9,730 nucleotides of DNA from Clostridia bacterium (GCA_027335545.1 DAHWHV010000416.1:1-9730); one strand, 5' to 3'. Positions 1-6,902 are shown, counted from the stretch's first letter. The notes: generated from the sequence alone by a model not told the origin. Translations and numbers: made by a program.

Positions 1-1
1 G

Positions 2-15
2 GCCCCCCGCGGGGC
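2..15 (-). terminator. Short hairpin just after the dapL stop
   Basis: GCCCC and GGGGC arms (positions 2-6 and 11-15) form a 5-bp stem with a 4-nt loop, four bases beyond the dapL stop codon on the minus strand. No T-tract can be seen before the window edge, so a terminator role is inferred from position only. In DNA this GC-rich such a short stem could be chance. Confidence 0.3.
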
Positions 16-19
16 TGCG

Positions 20-1213
20 TCACCCCCCCGGGGTCGGCGCCGCCCCGCCGAGCCAGCCGATCCGCCGCGCCGCCTCTGCCAGGCGGTCGTCGGGGCAGGT
101 CAGAGAGATGCGGAAGAAGCCCTCCCCGTAGCGCCCGTAGCCCGTACCCGGCGTGACGAAGACCCCGACGTCCTCCAGGAGCCGGCCGCTGAACCCCGCC
201 GAGGTCTCGCCCGCCGGCACGGGGCACCACAGGTAGATGGTCGCCCGGGGCCGCGGGGCGTCGATCCCGGCCGCGCGCAGGGCCTCGACCATAAGGTCGC
301 GCCGCCGCGCATAGACGGCGAGTTGCCCCTCCAGCGCCGCGCGGGGCAGGGCCAGCGCGGCCAAGGCGGCGTTCTGGATCGCGCCGAAGGGTCCGGAGTC
401 GGTGTTGTTCTTGACCGTCCCCAAGGCGTTGATCGCCGACGCGCAACCGGCGGCGAAGCCGATCCGCCAGCCGGTCATGTTGAAGGGCTTGCTGAGGGAG
501 TGGAACTCGACGGCCACCTCCCGCGCCCCCGGCACCTGCAGCACCGACGGGGCGAGGTAGCCGTCGTAGCCGATCTCAGCGTACGCGTTGTCGTGGGCCA
601 GCAGGATGTCGTGGCGGCGGCAGAAGGCCACGGCGCGCTCGAAGAAGGCCAGGTCGGCGGTGGCCGCCGTGGGGTTGTTCGGGTAGTTCAGGAAGAGGAG
701 CTTGGCGCGGCGCGCCACATCCGCGGGGATGGCGTCGAGGTCCGGCAGGAAGCCCCGGTCCGCCCGCAGCGGCAAGGGGTAGGGCTCGCCGCCGCAGAAG
801 CGGGTGTGGGTAGCGTAGACGGGATAGCCGGGATCCGGGCAGAGCACGACGTCCCCGGGGTCGACGAAGGCCCAGACCAGGTGGGCGATGCCCTCCTTGG
901 CCCCGATCAGGGCCAGGACCTCGCCGTGCGGCGGCGCGGCGGCATTCACCTCCACGCCGAAGCGGCGCGCCAGGTAGGCGGCGCACCCCTGACGAAAGGC
1001 GGGGCTCCCCTCGTAGTCCGGATAGCGGTGGTTGCGCGGGTCCCCGGCCTCGGCCCGTAAGCGCTCCACCACGGACGCGGGGGTGGGCAGGTCCGGGTCG
1101 CCGATCCCCAGGGGGATCACGTCCACGCCGCGGGCCACCACAGCCGCCTTGCGGCGGTCGAGTTCGGCGAAGAGATAGGGCGGGACCTCGGCTAGGCGCT
1201 GGGCGACACGCAC
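20..1213 (-). CDS. dapL: LL-diaminopimelate aminotransferase (DapL)
   Basis: A cytoplasmic PLP-dependent class I/II aminotransferase. The family converts tetrahydrodipicolinate plus glutamate directly to LL-2,6-diaminopimelate, bypassing the succinylase and acetylase steps. The GTG start at 1213 has a GGGGAGG Shine-Dalgarno 8 nt upstream and gives 397 residues, normal for DapL. The N-terminus has the family signature PPYLFAELD (11-19) and LGIGDPDLPTP (35-45). Then come IGAKEGIAHL (103-112), NYPNNPTAA (176-184), DNAYAEIGYDG (208-218) and SLSKPFNMTGWRIGF (239-253), where Lys242 is the expected PLP Schiff-base lysine. The C-terminal small domain ends in RISLTCPDDRL. The gene lies 161 bp downstream of dapF, same strand, so the two probably form one transcript: DapL makes the LL isomer and DapF epimerises it. 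Other class I aminotransferases are the alternative, but the N-terminal motif and the dapF neighbour argue strongly for DapL. Confidence 0.95.
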   Translation of the reverse strand: MRVAQRLAEVPPYLFAELDRRKAAVVARGVDVIPLGIGDPDLPTPASVVERLRAEAGDPRNHRYPDYEGSPAFRQGCAAYLARRFGVEVNAAAPPHGEVLALIGAKEGIAHLVWAFVDPGDVVLCPDPGYPVYATHTRFCGGEPYPLPLRADRGFLPDLDAIPADVARRAKLLFLNYPNNPTAATADLAFFERAVAFCRRHDILLAHDNAYAEIGYDGYLAPSVLQVPGAREVAVEFHSLSKPFNMTGWRIGFAAGCASAINALGTVKNNTDSGPFGAIQNAALAALALPRAALEGQLAVYARRRDLMVEALRAAGIDAPRPRATIYLWCPVPAGETSAGFSGRLLEDVGVFVTPGTGYGRYGEGFFRISLTCPDDRLAEAARRIGWLGGAAPTPGG

Positions 1214-1289
1214 GGGATCGGCCTCCCCGGCAGCAGGTTGGGGCGCTCGCGCGACGGGGCACCGGGGCCAGGGGGGCGCGGTGGGAGGG

Positions 1290-1341
1290 TGCCACCCGAC
1301 GGGCCCGCGCCCCAGGGGGCAGCGCCGAGCCTCGGGTGGCA
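1290..1341. repeat. Inverted repeat between dapF and dapL
   Basis: TGCCACCCGA (1290-1299) and TCGGGTGGCA (1332-1341) are perfect 10-bp complements separated by 32 nt, in the 161-bp gap between dapF and dapL. The spacer itself can fold (GCCCC/GGGGC). A second stem, GCCCCG/CGGGGC (1344-1360), lies nearer the dapF stop. There is no T-tract. The structure could stabilise or attenuate the dapF-dapL transcript, but this is inferred from position alone. Confidence 0.4.
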
Positions 1342-1374
1342 ACGCCCCGCCCGCCGGGGCCGGGCAGCGGCCGC

Positions 1375-2232
1375 TCAGCGAGGGCCGTATGCGCCGCGGT
1401 AGACCTCCACCGTGGGGCCGGTCATGAAGACGTGGCCGTCCGGGGCCCAGGCGACCTCCAGGTCTCCCCCCAGCAGCCGCACGACGGCGGCTCGGCCGGT
1501 CCGCCCCGTCCGCGCCGCAGCCACCAGCGCGGCGCAGGCGCCCGTGCCGCAGGCCAGCGTCTCCCCCGAGCCGCGCTCCCACACGCGCATACGCAGCGTC
1601 GCGTCGTCGAGCCGCTGCACGAACTCGACGTTGATCCGCTCCGGGAAGCGCGGGTCGCGCTCCAGGCGCGGCCCCAGCGTGTGCACCGGCGCGGCGTCCA
1701 CGTCCTCGACGAACAGCACCAGGTGCGGATTGCCCATGGACACCGCCGTCACGCGCAGGGACTCCCCGTCCCACGCGAAGGGCTCCTCGACGCACTCCGA
1801 CCCCGGGGGGCCGGCCATCGGCAAGCGCTCCCGCGCGAAGCGCGGCTCCCCCATGTCCACCCGGACCCGGCGCACGGCGCCCTCCTCTGGGAAGACCGTC
1901 GGGGTGATCCACCCGGCCCCCGTCTCCACGGGGAAGGTGGCCGCCCCGCGCTCGGTGTAGCCGCGCTCGTAGCACAGCTTGGCGAAGCCGCGGATGCCGT
2001 TGCCGCACATCTGCCCCTCGGAGCCGTCGGCGTTCCACATCCGCATGCGCAGGTGCCCCGCCGGGGCCCGCTCGATGCTGATCAGGCCGTCGGCCCCGGG
2101 GCCGAAGTGGCGGTCGGCCATGGCCCGCGCGAGCCCCGGCAGATCCGGCGGCAGGGGGGCGGCGATGCCGTCGAGGTAGAGGTAGTCGTTGCCGAGCCCC
2201 TGGACCTTGGTGAAGGCGACCGCGGCAGGCAT
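1375..2232 (-). CDS. dapF: Diaminopimelate epimerase (DapF)
   Basis: A cofactor-independent cytoplasmic epimerase that interconverts LL- and meso-diaminopimelate, the precursor of lysine and of DAP-type peptidoglycan. The ATG at 2232 has an AGGGGAGGGG Shine-Dalgarno 8 nt upstream; the reading frame stays open further upstream but without family-like sequence. The product has 285 residues, typical for DapF. It opens with FTKVQGLGNDYLYLD (7-21). Both catalytic cysteines of the two-base mechanism are present: Cys76 in MCGNGIRGFAK and Cys228 in ACGTGACAA. Other conserved segments are ADGLISIE (47-54), WNADGSEGQ (66-74), SMGNPHLVLFV (165-175), RINVEFVQ (199-206) and ERGSGETLACGTG (219-231). It is the upstream gene of a probable dapF-dapL unit and starts divergently from a broken lipoprotein gene. 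Nothing in it appears damaged. Confidence 0.97.
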   Translation of the reverse strand: MPAAVAFTKVQGLGNDYLYLDGIAAPLPPDLPGLARAMADRHFGPGADGLISIERAPAGHLRMRMWNADGSEGQMCGNGIRGFAKLCYERGYTERGAATFPVETGAGWITPTVFPEEGAVRRVRVDMGEPRFARERLPMAGPPGSECVEEPFAWDGESLRVTAVSMGNPHLVLFVEDVDAAPVHTLGPRLERDPRFPERINVEFVQRLDDATLRMRVWERGSGETLACGTGACAALVAAARTGRTGRAAVVRLLGGDLEVAWAPDGHVFMTGPTVEVYRGAYGPR

Positions 2233-2259
2233 CGGCGCCACCCCTCCCCTGGGCCGGCG

Positions 2260-2276
2260 GGCGCGGCGGCCGCGCC
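2260..2276 (-). promoter_or_regulatory. GC hairpin in the dapF leader
   Basis: GGCGCGG and CCGCGCC pair as a 7-bp stem with a 3-nt loop, between the candidate dapF promoter and its ribosome binding site. It lies about 15 nt upstream of the Shine-Dalgarno and does not include it. It may shape the leader RNA, but chance formation in a GC-rich leader is possible. Confidence 0.25.
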
Positions 2277-2290
2277 GCGCGGACAGCGAG

Positions 2291-2319
2291 AGGATATGCG
2301 CCAGGGCCCCCACACGCAA
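2291..2319 (-). promoter_or_regulatory. Candidate sigma-70-type promoter of dapF
   Basis: On the minus strand TTGCGT (2319-2314) and TATCCT (2296-2291) are separated by exactly 17 nt. Matches to the consensus hexamers are 3/6 and 4/6. A transcript starting near 2284 would have a leader of about 50 nt before the dapF ATG. The spacing is ideal but the hexamers are only moderate. Confidence 0.4.
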
Positions 2320-2520
2320 GCCGTCTGGCTGCACGCGGCGCGCCGCGCTGGAAGGGAAGCGCGCCGGCGCCGTCCCCACTCCCCCGAACGGCGGATGAAC
2401 GCTGGCGCCGGAGGGTGGTACGCTCGCGCTGCCGGCGGCGCCGCCGCCAAGGGGGAGGGGAGCACGCCCAGGACGACCACGCGCCCCGACGCGCCCCCGC
2501 GCCCGGCGGCTCTTGGCCCA

Positions 2521-2723
2521 ATGGCCCTGCTGCTGGCCCTGGGCGGCTGCGTCCGGGCCCCGACGGCGACCGGGGCCCGCCTTCCCTTGGGTTGCGGCGC
2601 CCGGGCGTGGCGTCCGCGCCGCACGGATCCCTCTACGCGGCGACGGCCACCGGCCTCTATCGCTCCGGCGACGCGGGGGCCGCCTGGCGTACGCTGGCGC
2701 TGCCGGCGGGGATGCGCAACGCC
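2521..2723 (+). pseudogene. Remnant of a lipoprotein with a BNR-like repeat
   Basis: The ATG at 2521 opens MALLLALGGCVRAPT, a short hydrophobic stretch ending in a lipobox-like LGGC, as in an exported lipoprotein. After about 25 codons that frame turns into arginine-rich sequence without protein character. From about 2610 another plus frame reads GSLYAATATGLYRSGDAGAA then WRTLALPAGM, which resembles one repeat of the BNR/Asp-box (sialidase, VPS10 or YCF48-like) type: G-x-LY-A-x-x-x-GLYRS-x-D-x-G-x-x-W. So a frameshift lies near 2600. The similarity stops at about 2723, where the 3' hairpin of the minus-strand transporter begins. A full-length protein of this sort would have many such repeats, so most of the gene is missing. 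The start is uncertain: no good ribosome site precedes 2521, though a purine-rich AAGGGGGAGGGG lies at about 2449-2460. A possible extended -10 (TGGTACGCT) ends at 2424. This is an interpretation of short matches. Confidence 0.45.
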
Positions 2724-2740
2724 CCGGCCCCGGGCGCCGG
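2724..2740 (-). terminator. Hairpin after the MFS stop codon
   Basis: CCGGC (2724-2728) and GCCGG (2736-2740) form a 5-bp stem with a 7-nt loop, one base past the stop codon of the minus-strand transporter. There is no T-tract. It also marks the point where the plus-strand BNR-like remnant is lost. Confidence 0.3.
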
Positions 2741-2741
2741 C

Positions 2742-4562
2742 TCATTCGGCGGCGACGGCGCTCCCCGGACCGGAGCCGGCCACGGGGGCGGGGCCTTCGG
2801 GCCGGGCGGCCGCCGCCGCGTCGTGGTGCGCGTCGTCGTGGATGTAGGGGGCGCCGCGCAGGTAGGAGGCCCCCGCCGCGATCAGCGAGAGGAGCAGCGA
2901 GAGGCCGAAGGCCGCGCGCAGGCCGGTCATGAACGGGGCGGCGATCAGGGAGGGGAAGAAGGCCTTGGACAGCAGGCGCCCCTGGGCCGCGGGGGCCAGG
3001 GCGTGCAGGACGGCGGGCGGCAGCAGCGTGGCCATGGGGTTATACCCCAGGAAGGCGGCGAAGAGGGCCGCCGTGGGCGGCAGTCCCGCGATGCCGTGCG
3101 CGGCGGCCCGGGGCAGCCCGGCCTGCGTCAGGCCGGTCAGCAGGGCGTGCGGCAGGCCGGCCGAGAGGCCGATGATCACGATCGTGAAGAAGACGCCCAT
3201 GGAGCACATCTGCGCGGCGTTCTGGAAGGTGGCGATCATGCCGGAGCCGACGCCGCGGTTCTGGGCCGGCAGGGCGTTCATGATCGAGGTCGTGTTCGGG
3301 GCGGAGAAGAGCCCCATCCCGCAGCCCATCAGGCCGAGCAGGAGGGCGAAAGGAAGGTAGTGGAAGTCGGCGTGCAGTCCGGCCAGGCCGAGGAAGCAGG
3401 CCGCCGTCAGCAGCAGACCCCCGGTCGCCAGGCCCCGGGAGCCCAGGCGGTCGGAGAGGCGCCCGCTGATCGGGCCCATGACCATGAAGCCGGCCATCAG
3501 CGGGATCATGTAGATGCCGGCCCAGAGCGGCGTCACCGCGAAGGAGTAGCCGTGCAGCGGCAGCCAGATGCCCTGCAACCAGATGATCAGCATGAACTGC
3601 AGGCCGCCCCTGGCCAGGCTCCCCAGGAAGTTGGCGATGTTGCCGGCGGAGAACATGCGGATGCGGAAGAGCTGCAGGTGGAACATGGGATCCGCCACGC
3701 GCGTCTCGATCCAGAGGAAGAGCGCCAGCAGGGCGACCCCGCCCCCGAGCGCGACGTGCACCAGGGGGCTGCCCCAGCCCATGTGCGCGCCGCCATAGGG
3801 CATGATCCCGTAGGTGATCCCCACGAGCAGGCTCGTCAGGCCGGCCGCGAACGTCAGGTTCCCCCAGTAGTCGATCCGCTGGTGCCGCCGGATCGTGGCC
3901 GTCTCGCGCAGCATCAGGTAGGCCCAGACCGTGCCAAGCACGCCGAAGGGCACGCTGACCAGGAAGATCAGGTGCCAATCCACCGTCGCCAGCAGGCCGC
4001 CCAGCAGCAACCCGACCAGCGAGCCGCCGATGCCGGCGATCTGGTTGAGGCCCATGGCCATGCCCCGCTCGCGCGCCGGGAAGGCGTCTGTGAGGATGGC
4101 CGCGCTGTTGGCGAAGAGGAAGGCGCCGCCGATCCCCTGGACGAGACGGAAGAGGATCAGCTCCAGCGCCGCGGTGTTGCCGCTGCCCGGAGCCAGGTAG
4201 AGGAGGATGGAGGCGACCGTGAAGACCGCGAAGCCGGCGTTGTACAGGCGCACGCGCCCGAAGATGTCCGAGATGCGCCCGAAGGTCACCAGGAACACCG
4301 CCGTGACCACCATGTAGCCGAGCAGCAGCCAGAGCAGGTAGCCCGTCTCGGCCGGCGCCAGGGGGTTGATGCCGATCCCCCGGAAGATGGCGGGCAGGGA
4401 GATCAGGATGATGCTTCCGTTCATGGCCGCCATCAGGATGCCGAGCGTGGTGTTGGAGAGCGCGATCCACTTGTAGTTTGGCGGCAGGGGCCCCTGCGGC
4501 CGGCTGGGCCGCGCCGCGCGCGCGCGGGGGGGCTCGTCGACGGGGCCGTCGCGCTTGGGCAA
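2742..4562 (-). CDS. MFS transporter, DHA2 (14-helix drug/H+ antiporter) type
   Basis: An inner-membrane major facilitator, probably a proton-driven exporter of drugs or other small molecules; the substrate cannot be read from sequence. From the TTG at 4562 it has 606 residues. About 14 hydrophobic segments can be placed, roughly at 32-60, 75-97, 107-123, 133-153, 170-190, 196-217, 235-253, 267-284, 316-335, 343-362, 378-395, 402-422, 448-468 and 548-567, which is the DHA2 (EmrB/QacA) layout. The loop motif [11 protein letters not shown] (95-105) is MFS motif A, and [11 protein letters not shown] (367-377) is its second-half counterpart. [18 protein letters not shown] (139-156) and [13 protein letters not shown] (177-189) match the helix 4 and helix 5 (motif C-like) regions. 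A long loop at about 470-547 precedes the last helix. The tail is hydrophilic, with an HDDAHHD cluster (575-581). The start is uncertain: no ATG or GTG suits, but the TTG lies 12 nt downstream of GAAAGG and about 35 nt below a good promoter. Confidence 0.88.
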   Translation of the reverse strand: MPKRDGPVDEPPRARAARPSRPQGPLPPNYKWIALSNTTLGILMAAMNGSIILISLPAIFRGIGINPLAPAETGYLLWLLLGYMVVTAVFLVTFGRISDIFGRVRLYNAGFAVFTVASILLYLAPGSGNTAALELILFRLVQGIGGAFLFANSAAILTDAFPARERGMAMGLNQIAGIGGSLVGLLLGGLLATVDWHLIFLVSVPFGVLGTVWAYLMLRETATIRRHQRIDYWGNLTFAAGLTSLLVGITYGIMPYGGAHMGWGSPLVHVALGGGVALLALFLWIETRVADPMFHLQLFRIRMFSAGNIANFLGSLARGGLQFMLIIWLQGIWLPLHGYSFAVTPLWAGIYMIPLMAGFMVMGPISGRLSDRLGSRGLATGGLLLTAACFLGLAGLHADFHYLPFALLLGLMGCGMGLFSAPNTTSIMNALPAQNRGVGSGMIATFQNAAQMCSMGVFFTIVIIGLSAGLPHALLTGLTQAGLPRAAAHGIAGLPPTAALFAAFLGYNPMATLLPPAVLHALAPAAQGRLLSKAFFPSLIAAPFMTGLRAAFGLSLLLSLIAAGASYLRGAPYIHDDAHHDAAAAARPEGPAPVAGSGPGSAVAAE

Positions 4563-4603
4563 GGGTGGGGCACACCTTTCGAGAGGCGAAATACTGTGAG
4601 CGC

Positions 4604-4632
4604 ATTGTACCACGGGGGGGCGGCGGTGTGGA
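4604..4632 (-). promoter_or_regulatory. Promoter of the MFS gene
   Basis: On the minus strand TCCACA (4632-4627) and TACAAT (4609-4604) are separated by 17 nt. The -10 element is extended (TGGTACAAT). Matches to consensus are 4/6 and 5/6, the best of any promoter in the window. Transcription would start near 4597, about 35 nt before the proposed TTG start. This stretch is locally AT-richer than its surroundings. TGTGAGCG at 4595-4602, overlapping the probable start point, resembles half of a LacI-family operator. Confidence 0.6.
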
Positions 4633-4676
4633 GGGTGCCGGGCGGGGGCCGGCGCGGGGGGCGCGGGTCGGGCGGG
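4633..4676 (+). other. G-tract cluster, potential G-quadruplexes
   Basis: Seven runs of three or more G on the plus strand: 4633-4635, 4640-4642, 4644-4648, 4656-4661, 4665-4667, 4670-4672 and 4674-4676, with loops of 1-7 nt. Two canonical quadruplex patterns fit, the tighter one with loops of 3, 2 and 1 nt at 4659-4676. The tract sits directly behind the -35 element of the transporter promoter. Folding is predicted from pattern only. Confidence 0.45.
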
Positions 4677-4767
4677 AATTCGTCCCAGTCGCCGTCGCCA
4701 CGCCCGGCCGTGCGCCTGGGATCGCCCCTGGAGCCCCGGGGGGTGCGACCAGGCGGCACTGCGCCGC

Positions 4768-4787
4768 GGGTGCATCCCGTTTTCGTG
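4768..4787 (+). repeat. Left terminal inverted repeat of the IS
   Basis: GGGTGCATCCCGTTTTCGTG. It differs from the right-end repeat at two positions (A/G and C/T). Similarity fades inward after TC at the next positions. Confidence 0.85.
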
Positions 4788-4796
4788 ATCGCGGGC

Positions 4797-4828
4797 TGTG
4801 GGTTATCACTCCAGAGATGCCATATAGT
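4797..4828 (+). promoter_or_regulatory. Possible transposase promoter
   Basis: TATAGT at 4823-4828 matches the -10 consensus at 5 of 6 positions and lies in an AT-richer leader inside the element. No good -35 is seen at 16-18 nt; TGTGGG at 4797 is the nearest weak candidate. A start near 4835 would place the whole internal hairpin in the leader RNA. Confidence 0.3.
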
Positions 4829-4858
4829 GTCAACCAGGATTCTGGGGATGAAGGTGAA

Positions 4859-4920
4859 ACTCCTCTCGACTGACCTGGATGGCCTTGGCGGGCATTCCTC
4901 ACCAGGTCAGGGAGAGGAGT
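4859..4920 (+). promoter_or_regulatory. Long hairpin at the transposase start
   Basis: The arm at 4859-4878 pairs with 4902-4920: nine base pairs, a small internal loop (GA opposite G), then nine more, with a 23-nt loop. The right arm contains the purine-rich GGGAGAGGAG (4910-4919), the best ribosome-binding-like sequence in the leader, and the loop opens with the ATG at 4879. Folding would hide this site. Insertion sequences such as IS10 and IS200 are known to use RNA structure to block translation of their transposase from read-through transcripts. A similar role here is inference. Confidence 0.55.
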
Positions 4921-6405
4921 CCCACGAGCGTAGCACAGTGGAAGCAGGCTGCAACTCTGACCGATGGCCCCGCCGCAACGGACGAGCGGGCGAGCGCCGT
5001 GGCGGAGGCCGAGCAGGCGATCCGGTCGGCCGCCAGACGCGCGGGCGAGATCCTGGTTCGGGAACTGCTCGCGATGCATGGGACGTTGGAGCATGGTGAC
5101 GCGGCAGAGGTTGAAGGTGCCATCCAGCGGGCGCTCCAGCCGGTCGGCCGCTGCCTGCTGGAGGGGGTCTGGTCCCTGCAAGGCCACGACCGGCGCCCCG
5201 CAGCCGCCCCGTGTTGCGTGCACTGTGAGCAGCCGATGCGGCTGGTGGACGCGGCGCGCCCGCGTCGGCTGTCGACCATCTACGGTGAAGGGGTGACGCT
5301 GCCCCGCCCGTACTACACCTGCACCAAATGCCACAAGGGCGGAGCCCCCGGGGACGCCGCCTGGCACTTGGGTCCCGGCAAACTTTCGCCGGCCTTGGCC
5401 CGCATCGTAGCCGAAGGCGGGGCCCGCCTGGCCTTCGAGGAGGCGGCCGGCATGCTGCAGCGGGTGCTGGGCATCCAGGTCGACGACAACGAGATCGAGC
5501 GCACCACCGAGAGCATGGGGCTGCTCGTCGATGCGCGCGCCGCGCTGCGGGCCGAGTCTCCGGCGCCAGAGGCCCCCCCTGACCCAGGGAGCGACGTCCT
5601 GCTGATGTGCGCCGACGGAGGGCGGGTGCATGCCGGTGGGCGGTGGCGCGAGGCCAAGTGCGTCGCCGTCGCCGCCCTCGGTCCAGAGACGGTCATCGAT
5701 ACGGAGACCGGCCGAGCCCGGTTGCGCGTCGGCGAGAAGCGGTTTGCCGCGACCATCACCGACAGCGCGGACTTCTTCGCTAGCCGGGCCCGCCCGCTGG
5801 CCGAGGACTGCCGCCTCCGTCATCCCCGTGTAACCAAGGTGGTGCTGTTGGCCGATGGCGGCCCCTGGATCGAGAAGGGCTGGGGCACCCTGGGCCTGCC
5901 CTGCAGCGTGACGGTGGTCGACATCCTGGACATCCGCCACTTCCAGGAGCACATCCACGCCTGTGCCGACGCCGTCTTCGGTGAACACACGGCCGAGGCG
6001 GAGGCATGGGCCAGGCACTGGAGTGTGGCGATCCGCAAAGACGGTCCCGACCCATTGCTCCAAGCCGTGGACGAGCTACACCCCGAGACCCAGGAGGCTC
6101 AGGAGCACCTCCGACGCTTCCGCGCCTACATCGAGGTCAATGCCCACCGCCTGGACTACCCAGCCTTCATGGCCCAGAGCCTGCCCATCGGCTCCGGCGT
6201 CGTCGAGGCCGAGGTCAAGGTCGTCGTCAATCAGCGGGCCAAACGCAGCGGCATGCGCTGGTCCGAAGCCGGAGCCAAGGCCGTGCTCGCCTTCCGTGCT
6301 CTCGTCCTCTCTGCTCCCCGCCACCTTCAGGCGTTTTGGGACACTCAGCCCCAGGTCAACCGACTGCCACTCACGCTACTGCCAGGATCAGGCAGGGCTG
6401 CCTAG
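4879..6405 (+). CDS. ISKra4-family transposase
   Basis: A DDE-type transposase of 508 residues from the ATG at 4879. A helical N-terminal region is followed by a zinc-binding-like cysteine pair set, CVHC (113-116) and CTKC (148-151). The catalytic core shows LLMCADGGRVHAG (Asp246), VVLLADGGPWIEKGW (Asp326), VVDILDIRHFQEHI (348-361, a D-x-x-H motif at Asp351-His354) and IGSGVVEAEVK then VVVNQRAKRSGMRWS (Glu443). The GSG-x-VE...R-x-K-x-SGMRW signature near the C-terminus is typical of ISKra4 transposases. The reading frame is intact. The start is not settled: the ATG has no adjacent Shine-Dalgarno and sits in the loop of a hairpin, while the purine-rich site at 4910-4919 has no in-frame ATG or GTG at suitable distance; the next in-frame GTG is at 4999. 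The stop lies within a palindromic CTAG (6402-6405) that also supplies the stop of the truncated minus-strand gene. Confidence 0.93.
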   Translation: MALAGIPHQVRERSPTSVAQWKQAATLTDGPAATDERASAVAEAEQAIRSAARRAGEILVRELLAMHGTLEHGDAAEVEGAIQRALQPVGRCLLEGVWSLQGHDRRPAAAPCCVHCEQPMRLVDAARPRRLSTIYGEGVTLPRPYYTCTKCHKGGAPGDAAWHLGPGKLSPALARIVAEGGARLAFEEAAGMLQRVLGIQVDDNEIERTTESMGLLVDARAALRAESPAPEAPPDPGSDVLLMCADGGRVHAGGRWREAKCVAVAALGPETVIDTETGRARLRVGEKRFAATITDSADFFASRARPLAEDCRLRHPRVTKVVLLADGGPWIEKGWGTLGLPCSVTVVDILDIRHFQEHIHACADAVFGEHTAEAEAWARHWSVAIRKDGPDPLLQAVDELHPETQEAQEHLRRFRAYIEVNAHRLDYPAFMAQSLPIGSGVVEAEVKVVVNQRAKRSGMRWSEAGAKAVLAFRALVLSAPRHLQAFWDTQPQVNRLPLTLLPGSGRAA

Positions 6406-6902
6406 ACCACAAAAACGGGACGCACCCTCTGCGGCGAGGGGCTTGGCACGTCGGCGGCGAGGTGGCTCAGATACCCCGTGAACACCGCGCATCCGGCCAG
6501 CGCGGCGGCAGCCCAGGTGGGCCCGGCTGGCGGGAGGTGGTGGCCAGGCAGGTTCTCCGCCCACACTACCCACCGCCCCAGCGGACCGCAGAGGGCGGCG
6601 GCCGTGGCCACGGCCGCCATGGCCGCCGCCCCAACGCTGTGCGTTTCGTGGCGGTGCCAGACCACATGGCCGCCGAACCAGCGCCGCCCGTGGATCGTCA
6701 TGGCGGTCTTGTGATTCTCGACCGTCACCGCCGGCCAGGGGACGAACCGCCCCAGGGTGCTGCCCGGGTGGTCGATGTCGGGCAGGAGCCCCCCCCACGG
6801 CCCCCGCCAGGGCCAGGGGGATGCGCCAGCCCGGCCCGGGGCGAGCAGGGCCAGCGGCATGGCCGCGGCGGCGCCGAGCGCCGCGTGTGCGCCGCCACGC
6901 AT
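6402..6902 (-). CDS. DUF457 (YdjM-type) metal-dependent hydrolase, 3' end cut by the IS
   Basis: A small membrane protein of the DUF457 family of predicted membrane-bound metal-dependent hydrolases; the substrate is unknown. The ATG at 6902 has an AAGGAGGGG Shine-Dalgarno 6 nt upstream. The visible ORF has 166 residues. His6 in the first helix, GGLLPDIDHP (37-46), WHRHETHS (82-89) and GYLSHLAAD (143-151) match the family's scattered His/Asp metal ligands, with hydrophobic stretches between. Native sequence ends at about residue 158. The last codons, reading RVRPVFVV, come from the right inverted repeat of the insertion sequence, and the stop is the CTAG at the transposase end. Family members usually continue for 20-40 residues after the LSH-x-x-x-D motif, so a C-terminal segment is missing. 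All visible ligands survive, so partial function cannot be excluded. Confidence 0.75.
   Translation of the reverse strand: MRGGAHAALGAAAAMPLALLAPGRAGASPWPWRGPWGGLLPDIDHPGSTLGRFVPWPAVTVENHKTAMTIHGRRWFGGHVVWHRHETHSVGAAAMAAVATAAALCGPLGRWVVWAENLPGHHLPPAGPTWAAAALAGCAVFTGYLSHLAADVPSPSPQRVRPVFVV
6408..6427 (-). repeat. Right terminal inverted repeat of the IS
   Basis: Read on the minus strand it is GGGTGCGTCCCGTTTTTGTG, 18 of 20 identical to the left end. It doubles as the last codons of the truncated DUF457 gene. Confidence 0.85.

Larger units (their letters stand above)
4768..6427 (+). mobile_element. ISKra4-type insertion sequence, complete
   Basis: A 1660-bp element bounded by 20-bp inverted repeats and carrying one ISKra4-type transposase. 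The left end GGGTGCATCCCGTTTTCGTG pairs with the reverse complement of 6408-6427 at 18 of 20 positions. The right repeat begins 2 nt after the transposase stop, and the left one ends about 90 nt before the proposed start. No clean target duplication is seen: the flanking sequences CTGCGCCGC (4759-4767) and CTGCGGCGA (6429-6437) agree at 7 of 9 positions but with a 1-nt offset. The right end interrupts a DUF457-type gene read on the minus strand. The left flank does not carry a recognisable continuation of that gene. Both ends and the transposase look intact, so the copy may still be able to move. Confidence 0.85.

Noticed and set aside
4433..4767. Left IS flank as the missing C-terminus of the DUF457 protein
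   Set aside because: Joined in frame it reads [12 protein letters not shown] and then Arg/Pro-rich sequence, not the hydrophobic G-V-x-L-L-x-P segment expected; it also overlaps the MFS promoter.
2415..5099. Very long plus-strand open frame (894 codons)
   Set aside because: It is antisense to the MFS gene, rich in Arg/Gly/Gln/Asp without domains, and typical of GC-rich shadow frames. Only its BNR-like stretch near 2610-2700 has protein character.
3040..6063. Minus-strand open frame of 1007 codons
   Set aside because: It runs out of frame through the MFS gene and antisense to the transposase, with low-complexity Arg/Pro/Ala composition.
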